Positions 59,606-64,000 of a stretch of 64,000 nucleotides of DNA are shown piece after piece. The stretch is from Paenibacillus methanolicus (GTDB taxonomy: Bacteria; Bacillota; Bacilli; Paenibacillales; Paenibacillaceae). The position numbers were made by a program, and so were the translations under genes. The notes under the pieces were generated by a model, which saw only the letters and a program-made list of their open reading frames with translations, searched no databases and had not been told where the DNA came from. Location of the stretch: positions 310,001 through 374,000 of the forward strand of contig NZ_VNHS01000002.1 of the NCBI RefSeq assembly GCF_008124765.1, in the 5' to 3' direction. The number at the start of each line of letters is the position of its first letter. The first letter of the stretch is position 1.

Positions 59606-60218
59606 ATGAATCATCTCCCCATCTTCTGTACAAATCGTGTTCGATATGAATGCCATCCAGCACTTTGCCGACCAGAAAATCGACCATGTCGGCCAGCGAC
59701 TGCGGCCCATAATAGAATGCCGGCATCGCCGGCACGATCTTCACGCCTATTCGGGCCAGCGTCAGCATGTTCTCCAGATGAATCGCATGAAGCGGCGTCT
59801 CCCGCGGAACGAGCAGCAGCGTGCGCCCTTCCTTGAGCATGACGTCAGCCGCGCGGGTCATCAGGTCGTCCGAGATGCCATGCGCGACTGATGCTAGTGT
59901 GCCCATGGAGCATGGCATAATGACCATGCCTTGAATGAAGAAGGAGCCACTGGCAATCGAGGCTCCGATGTCTGCGTTAGGATGATACGTTAACCGGCCG
60001 CTCGCCAGCATGCCGGGAAATCGGTTGTCCAGCTCGTCTAGCCGTTTGGAGGCGGTCCAGCCGAGCTCCTCCTTGAGGACTCTCCAGCCGGCATCCGTCA
60101 CGACGAGATGGACGTCAATATCGCTTGCCAGCAGCACTTCCGTCAGCCTGACGCCGTAGATCGCCCCGCTTGCTCCCGTAATTCCGACCGCCCATCTCGA
60201 CCGTTTCGGCTTTACCAT
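59568..60218 (-). CDS. ubiX: Flavin prenyltransferase UbiX
   Basis: A 216-residue enzyme making prenylated FMN for UbiD-type decarboxylases. G-I-T-G-A-S-G-A-I-Y-G near 12-22 and M-P-C-S-M-G-T-L near 101 bind FMN; V-P-R-E-T-P-L near 137 is conserved. In futalosine organisms a UbiD-like enzyme (MqnL) removes a carboxyl in the late pathway, so UbiX next to mqnA makes sense. It overlaps mqnA by 38 and ubiA by 7 bases. Confidence 0.92.
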   Translation of the reverse strand: MVKPKRSRWAVGITGASGAIYGVRLTEVLLASDIDVHLVVTDAGWRVLKEELGWTASKRLDELDNRFPGMLASGRLTYHPNADIGASIASGSFFIQGMVIMPCSMGTLASVAHGISDDLMTRAADVMLKEGRTLLLVPRETPLHAIHLENMLTLARIGVKIVPAMPAFYYGPQSLADMVDFLVGKVLDGIHIEHDLYRRWGDDSYGAATPDHHRTD

Positions 60219-61099
60219 CGGTGAAGCACCACCAGGTCGAACAGCGTCGCGGCGAGCACGACCGTGCTGAGCGCGCCGTTCATCGTGAAGAACGCGGTCT
60301 GCACCCGGCTGATGTCGTTCGGCTTAACAATCCAATGCTCGTAGAATAAGAACGCGGCGGCCGCGATCGTCCCGATGAGATAAATCCAGCTCAGGTTCGT
60401 CGTCCAGAACAGCAGCAGCAAGCAAACCGCCGTTATGACATGGAACAACCTCGCGAGCGTCAACGCGCCCGTAAGCCCGAAGCGCGCCGGTATCGAATGC
60501 ACCCGGTTGCCGCGATCGAAGTCGAAATCTTGGCAGGCATAAATAATATCAAAACCCGCAAGCCAGAATACATTGGCAATATACAACAGCCAAGCCGCCG
60601 TGCCGAATTCGCCGGTAACCGCAACCCATGCGCCCAGCGGGGCAAGGCCGATCGTAAGACCGAGCACGACGTGGCATAACCAGGTGAAGCGTTTCGTAAA
60701 CGAATAAAAAACAAGGAAAAATACGGCAATCGGCGAAAGCGCGATGCAAATCGGATCAAGCTGCGATGCGGCAATGAAGAGCAGGATAAAGGAAGCCGCT
60801 ATAAAAACAATAACTTCTCTTACGCGCAGCAGACCCGCCGGGATGGCCCGCATGGCGGTCCGCGGATTTCGCTTGTCGATCGCCCGGTCGATGACCCGGT
60901 TCAGCCCCATCGCGGCGCTGCGGGCGCCGATCATGGCCAATAATATCCAGCCGATCTCGCTCCACTCGGGAAGTCGCTTCTCCATGACGACCGCGCCAAG
61001 CAGCGCTCCCATGAACGCGAACGGAAGCGCGAAGATCGTGTGTTCGATTTTGATCATTTCCAAGAAAACGCCGAATTTCCCCAACCTTCCGAATCTCAT
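60212..61099 (-). CDS. ubiA: Prenyltransferase of the UbiA family, likely MqnP
   Basis: A 295-residue membrane prenyltransferase with about eight spans. The prenyl-diphosphate-binding Asp motifs are N-R-V-I-D-R-A-I-D near 70 and D-F-D-F-D near 192. It probably attaches the heptaprenyl chain to the dihydroxynaphthoate-type intermediate (MqnP role). ATG 61099 follows GGAGG and overlaps menG by four bases (ATGA). Confidence 0.88.
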   Translation of the reverse strand: MRFGRLGKFGVFLEMIKIEHTIFALPFAFMGALLGAVVMEKRLPEWSEIGWILLAMIGARSAAMGLNRVIDRAIDKRNPRTAMRAIPAGLLRVREVIVFIAASFILLFIAASQLDPICIALSPIAVFFLVFYSFTKRFTWLCHVVLGLTIGLAPLGAWVAVTGEFGTAAWLLYIANVFWLAGFDIIYACQDFDFDRGNRVHSIPARFGLTGALTLARLFHVITAVCLLLLFWTTNLSWIYLIGTIAAAAFLFYEHWIVKPNDISRVQTAFFTMNGALSTVVLAATLFDLVVLHRW

Positions 61100-61815
61100 T
61101 CCCGCTCCGCCTCCTTCGTGCCGATATGGAGCGCGGCGATTCCGCCGGTCAGCGGATATACGTTCACGTCCCGGAGGCCGATCTCGCGGTAAATCTCGGC
61201 TAGGCGATGCATGTCGGGATAGGCTTTGAGTGAATCGGGCAGCCATTTGTACTGCTCGTAGCTCTTGGCGAAGAGTTTGCCCAAGGTTGGCAAGATCCGT
61301 TCGAAATAAAAGAAATAAATCGATTTGAACGGTTGCCACGTCGGCTTGGATAATTCCAGGCATACCACTTTGCCGCCTGGCTTCACGACCCGCTGCATCT
61401 CTTTCAGCACCTGGACCAAGTCCGGCACGTTGCGCAACCCGAAGCCGATCGTCGCGTAGTCGAAGCTGTTATCCTCGAATGGCAGCGCCATGGCATTGCC
61501 GTGATGCAGCGTAACCTGCTTGTCCAGCCCCAGCTCGCTTATCTTCGTCTGACCGACGGCCAGCATGTTCTGGCTAAAATCAAGTCCTTCGATATGCCCT
61601 CGCCCGCTGGCCTGCGCCATGGCGATCGTCCAATCGCAAGTGCCGCAGCACAGGTCGACCGCCGTATCGCCCGGCTTCATGTTCATTTTCTTCATCGTAA
61701 ACTTCCGCCATGCCTTGTGTCTGCGGAAGCTTAGCAAGTCATTCATTAAATCGTATTTGGGCGCGATCTTCTCAAACACGGAATGGACATGCTGTTCTTT
61801 CGGTTTCGACTGCAT
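61096..61815 (-). CDS. menG: Demethylmenaquinone methyltransferase
   Basis: A 239-residue SAM methyltransferase for the final menaquinone step (UbiE/MenG family). D-L-C-C-G-T-C-D-W near 55 is the SAM loop (the usual Gly-x-Gly Gly is replaced by C-G-T-C here as in many Bacilli), G-L-D-F-S-Q-N-M-L near 77 and G-F-G-L-R-N near 125 are signature motifs. It sits between hepS and ubiA. Confidence 0.94.
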   Translation of the reverse strand: MQSKPKEQHVHSVFEKIAPKYDLMNDLLSFRRHKAWRKFTMKKMNMKPGDTAVDLCCGTCDWTIAMAQASGRGHIEGLDFSQNMLAVGQTKISELGLDKQVTLHHGNAMALPFEDNSFDYATIGFGLRNVPDLVQVLKEMQRVVKPGGKVVCLELSKPTWQPFKSIYFFYFERILPTLGKLFAKSYEQYKWLPDSLKAYPDMHRLAEIYREIGLRDVNVYPLTGGIAALHIGTKEAERE

Positions 61816-61822
61816 CGTGTTC

Positions 61823-62695
61823 TCACCTTCTCTCGCCCAATAGCGAAGCTGCGGGCGCAGGCGGCAGCAGGAACGATTCCCCGATCTCCGCCAGCTCGCT
61901 TGCGAGCATGCCGGAACCGAGACCCTCCGCTGTCCGTTGTATGCGTTGGGCGGACTGCGTCAGCTTCTCATGCAACAAATTAACAATGTCGTACTTCTCG
62001 ATAAGCGACCGGATAAATGCCGAATCGGGTTCGCTCATATCCGCAAGCCGGCTTCTTTCTTCGCCGCTACCTGCTTCAAGAACGTGCCAATACCCCCAGC
62101 TTTCCGCGAAAAGCTCGGGTTGTCCGCAGCGGCTCAGCTCGGATACGGCGACTTCGCATCGCCCGACTTCCAGCAGCTGCTCGGTCCATAACCCGGCGCT
62201 CTTGTCGTCAAGGATGCCCGTAAAAACGGTAAACAACTCGGTCGAGATATCTACGCGTTCGCTCCAATATTGTTCAGCCGTCAACTTCCGCTGCTTCATC
62301 CGCATATAGAAGTTCATCTTCAGCCGGTTCACTTCGCACACGCCTTCGCTGAGCAGCCGAATCATGTGAACTTGCCCCGCCTGAGCCAGCAGATGGAAAA
62401 ACCGGCTGCTGTAATAATCGCCGGCCAACACCTTCAGCTGACGCGATCTCATCTCGCGTTCGGTCCGCGGTCCGGATTCGTTGTCGATCCGGTCATGAAT
62501 GTCCATGCCGAGCTGAACGAGCGAGGTGACCAATGCATAAAGCTCGCCGTGCGGGTTCGGCGCGCTTGGATTCGCCAGAAAAGCGAAAAGCAGCCTTGTC
62601 CGTGAATCGGGATAGAAAGGCAGCTCCGTATGCGACTGGATCATATCGTAATCCACGTATTTCCGGGCGATATCAGCAATTGTGTAAGCGTTCAT
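61823..62695 (-). CDS. hepS: Heptaprenyl diphosphate synthase component I
   Basis: A 290-residue noncatalytic subunit of heptaprenyl diphosphate synthase, working with HepT. The position upstream of menG and hep[15 protein letters not shown] near 60 and L-A-G-D-Y-Y-S-S-R near 92 are as in HepS. It is first gene of hepS-menG-ubiA-ubiX-mqnA-hepT, followed by ndk and cheR. Confidence 0.88.
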   Translation of the reverse strand: MNAYTIADIARKYVDYDMIQSHTELPFYPDSRTRLLFAFLANPSAPNPHGELYALVTSLVQLGMDIHDRIDNESGPRTEREMRSRQLKVLAGDYYSSRFFHLLAQAGQVHMIRLLSEGVCEVNRLKMNFYMRMKQRKLTAEQYWSERVDISTELFTVFTGILDDKSAGLWTEQLLEVGRCEVAVSELSRCGQPELFAESWGYWHVLEAGSGEERSRLADMSEPDSAFIRSLIEKYDIVNLLHEKLTQSAQRIQRTAEGLGSGMLASELAEIGESFLLPPAPAASLLGERR

Positions 62696-62749
62696 CGGTC
62701 AAGCCTCCGGGCACAGCAGCGAAAACTCTTGCTGTTCATAATCTAAATT

Positions 62750-62758
62750 ATTATAGCA
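62750..62758 (-). promoter_or_regulatory. Extended -10 promoter of hepS operon
   Basis: TGCTATAAT on the minus strand, 55 bases upstream of hepS. No good -35; the TG extension compensates. Confidence 0.6.
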
Positions 62759-62824
62759 CCTCGTTGTTGATTCCGCCATAGAACCGCGCCCTCGTCTCTC
62801 TCTCTTACCGGCGCAACGTGGCCA

Positions 62825-63349
62825 TTAACGGACGAAGGACATGCGCAGTCGCTCTCGCCACACCGGATCCAGGTCCGGTCGCGCGCCTCCGACTTCGGTT
62901 AACGCGCCAGCCAACCATTCATCCGTACGGCGGATATCGGCAGCCGCTTGCATGACGGTCGATCGCCCGCCTGCTGCATCGGCCTTCACGAATCGGACGA
63001 GCAGCCGGTTGACGTTGCTTGTCTGGACATAGGACAAATCGGCCAGCTGCTGCAGATCGCGCATCCACAGATCGATTCGTCCCGGCATGCCGTCCACCGC
63101 TAGGTCGACGGATAAGACCCCTTCCTTCCAGTCCGCCTTCCGGATCGGCAGCTTTAATTTCTGGGCGATCATCGAATCGACCAGATTACGGGTTTCGAGT
63201 TTGTGGATCGGCGAAGCGCGGAATACCGCGATTCCCTCTTGCGAGTTTTGCATTCTACGCTCCGCGATCGGCAGCAGCGTCAGCAGCGCCGTTACGACGA
63301 GCGCCGCCCCCACAGCCCCGAGCAGCCTTTTCCACACGGTCATGTCCAT
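62825..63349 (-). CDS. Hypothetical membrane-anchored protein
   Basis: A 174-residue protein with an N-terminal membrane span (about 8-26) and an external domain of about 145 residues, fairly hydrophilic with a W-K-E-G-V-L-S-V-D-L-A-V region. I do not recognise a family. It lies between mtrB and hepS on the same strand, after the mtrB terminator. ATG 63349 was chosen; an ATG two codons later is possible. Confidence 0.65.
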   Translation of the reverse strand: MDMTVWKRLLGAVGAALVVTALLTLLPIAERRMQNSQEGIAVFRASPIHKLETRNLVDSMIAQKLKLPIRKADWKEGVLSVDLAVDGMPGRIDLWMRDLQQLADLSYVQTSNVNRLLVRFVKADAAGGRSTVMQAAADIRRTDEWLAGALTEVGGARPDLDPVWRERLRMSFVR

Positions 63350-63389
63350 CCCGCCTTCCTTGTACAATCGTTCGCTATTCTATTGTACA

Positions 63390-63417
63390 AAGAAAAAAAG
63401 CAGGCTATGCCTGCTTG
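63390..63417 (-). terminator. Terminator after mtrB
   Basis: AAGCAGGC/GCCTGCTT stem with a short AT loop, followed by TTTTTTTC on the minus strand, about 42 bases past the mtrB stop. Confidence 0.88.
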
Positions 63418-63458
63418 GACGCTCGTTTATGATTGATTTCGTGCAATCGGTTCCGGAG

Positions 63459-63677
63459 CTACTCGTCGGTTTCGACCGTGCCGTGGCGCGTAATGACGCT
63501 CGCCTTCCCGCGGATTTTAATTGCGGACGTGTGGTCGGTGAATTGAGCGATCAGCACTTCGCCTTTATCCAGCTTCTCCGTATGGTGGAACTTCGTATCC
63601 TGGCCCCGCGTCAGTCCAATGACCTGAACGCCTTGCGCCTTCGCCTTGATGACGATGTACTCGCTGTTCTCGCTCAC
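63459..63677 (-). CDS. mtrB: trp RNA-binding attenuation protein TRAP
   Basis: A 72-residue subunit of the 11-mer ring that, when loaded with tryptophan, binds G/UAG triplets. Nearly all of the B. subtilis core is kept: V-I-G-L-T-R-G, D-T-K-F-H-H, E-K-L-D-K-G-E and A-I-K-I-R-G. The RNA-contacting Lys/Lys/Arg (37, 56 and 58 in B. subtilis numbering) are retained in the last two. GTG 63677 has GGGGAG upstream. Its target is the site at 53048-53115. mtrA (folE) is absent; a tRNA gene and terminator lie just upstream. Confidence 0.96.
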   Translation of the reverse strand: MSENSEYIVIKAKAQGVQVIGLTRGQDTKFHHTEKLDKGEVLIAQFTDHTSAIKIRGKASVITRHGTVETDE

Positions 63678-63709
63678 CCTCGTCTCCCCCTCTTCCTGGT
63701 TCGTATTCG

Positions 63710-63751
63710 AAAAAAACTGCCGCCCGTTCAACCGATGAACCGGGCAGCAGT
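63710..63751 (-). terminator. Stable terminator between tRNA-Pro and mtrB
   Basis: Minus-strand stem ACTGC-GCCCG-TTCA with complements and a TCGG loop, then seven T residues. Only 33 bases separate the U-tract from the mtrB GTG, leaving no room for a separate promoter. Confidence 0.88.
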
Positions 63752-63765
63752 CATGGCGTCTTTCT

Positions 63766-63842
63766 TGGTCGGGTGTACCGGATTTGAACTGGCGACCTCT
63801 ACCACCCCAAGGTAGCGCTCTACCAAGCTGAGCTAACACCCG
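63766..63842 (-). tRNA. tRNA-Pro (anticodon GGG)
   Basis: A complete 77-base tRNA with encoded CCA (63766-63768). The acceptor stem CGGGTGT/ACACCCG is perfect; D arm GCTC...GAGC, anticodon stem CTACC/GGTAG with loop TTGGGGT (anticodon GGG) and T arm with GTTCAAATC are all present. It reads CCC and CCU codons. Discriminator base is A. Confidence 0.95.
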
Positions 63843-63899
63843 AGATGCGGTAGCGCACGGAATCGGATCATCGATACCTGCCGCTGGAACCGCAAAAGT

Positions 63900-63928
63900 A
63901 TTCTACTGGATTTATTACCCAAAGTCAA
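63900..63928 (-). promoter_or_regulatory. Promoter of tRNA-Pro (and probably mtrB)
   Basis: TTGACT and TAGAAT with a 17-base spacer on the minus strand, about 50 bases before the tRNA 5' end. Confidence 0.88.
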
Positions 63929-63956
63929 TAGAAACCGGGAGCGTTTTGATTAAGTT

Positions 63957-64000
63957 GAAACGGCTGTCGCCTCCTTTGGTGGCGAGGCGCGTTCCATTCC
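63957..64000. repeat. Dispersed intergenic hairpin repeat, copy 3 (runs to window edge)
   Basis: GAAACGGCTG, TCGCC-N9-GGCGA hairpin and GCGCGTTCCATTCC. It matches copy 2 at 56085-56127 in overall layout with scattered differences. Confidence 0.45.

Noticed and set aside
1..64000. CRISPR arrays, insertion sequences, integrases, rRNA genes
   Set aside because: No regularly spaced repeats of CRISPR size, no transposase-like protein and no rRNA blocks were seen on reading through the window.

Overview
The window is a GC-rich (high-50s percent by eye) chromosomal segment of a spore-forming Gram-positive bacterium, most likely a member of Paenibacillaceae (Paenibacillus or Cohnella type). The clues are bacillithiol synthesis genes (bshA, bshB1), a sporulation-associated ypjB homologue, TRAP control of trp genes, and gene order that follows the Bacillus subtilis mtrB-hepS-menG-hepT-ndk-cheR-aroC-aroB-aroH-trp-hisC-tyrA ... 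ypiF-qcrABC-ypjABD-dapB-mgsA-bshB1-bshA-cca-birA-panBCD-dinG-ypmB-asnS-dnaD block. No phage, insertion sequence, CRISPR array or rRNA was seen. Nearly everything lies on the minus strand.

Layout. 1-8.3 kb is a mixed accessory end: proline dehydrogenase tail and arginase (+), a membrane-anchored parvulin, a 2-hydroxyacid dehydrogenase, a decayed mnmH fragment, YuiD, a NucB-like nuclease, a GH73 glucosaminidase and a permease. 8.3-12.4 kb is a TPP-riboswitch-controlled thiamine-precursor uptake operon (thiY, ykoF-like, thiX, thiZ, tatD). 12.4-16.6 kb is hbd-ackA-asnS-dnaD. 16.9-19.0 kb holds a short FtsH-like protease with a small membrane partner. 19.2-27.9 kb is panBCD-TPR-dinG-rex-mtaD-ypmB behind a structured leader. 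27.9-34.5 kb is mazG-like/TPR/dapB/mgsA/bshB1/bshA/cca/birA. 34.6-40.4 kb has yitT, ypjB, ypjA, the cytochrome b6c complex and ypiF. 40.6-44.0 kb is less conserved: a 404-residue unknown protein, a histidine phosphatase with an anomalous start, and an ECF sigma/anti-sigma pair. 44.4-56 kb is the aromatic amino acid supraoperon aroC-aroB-aroH-trpEDCFBA-hisC-tyrA. 56-63 kb is cheR, ndk and menaquinone/heptaprenyl biosynthesis. 63.4-64 kb carries mtrB and tRNA-Pro(GGG).

How the parts work together. The chorismate genes feed trp, phe/tyr and possibly menaquinone. mqnA with ubiX and ubiA lies inside the hep/men cluster, pointing to the futalosine route. The menaquinone would serve the QcrABC complex encoded about 20 kb away. 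Rex, also encoded here, would tie NADH/NAD ratio to genes such as hbd-ackA. The most striking regulatory feature is the trp leader. It has eleven G/UAG triplets in perfect 5-nt register, a terminator, and a predicted antiterminator using the TRAP site itself. The cognate TRAP gene mtrB lies 10 kb upstream and appears to be transcribed by readthrough from a tRNA-Pro gene.
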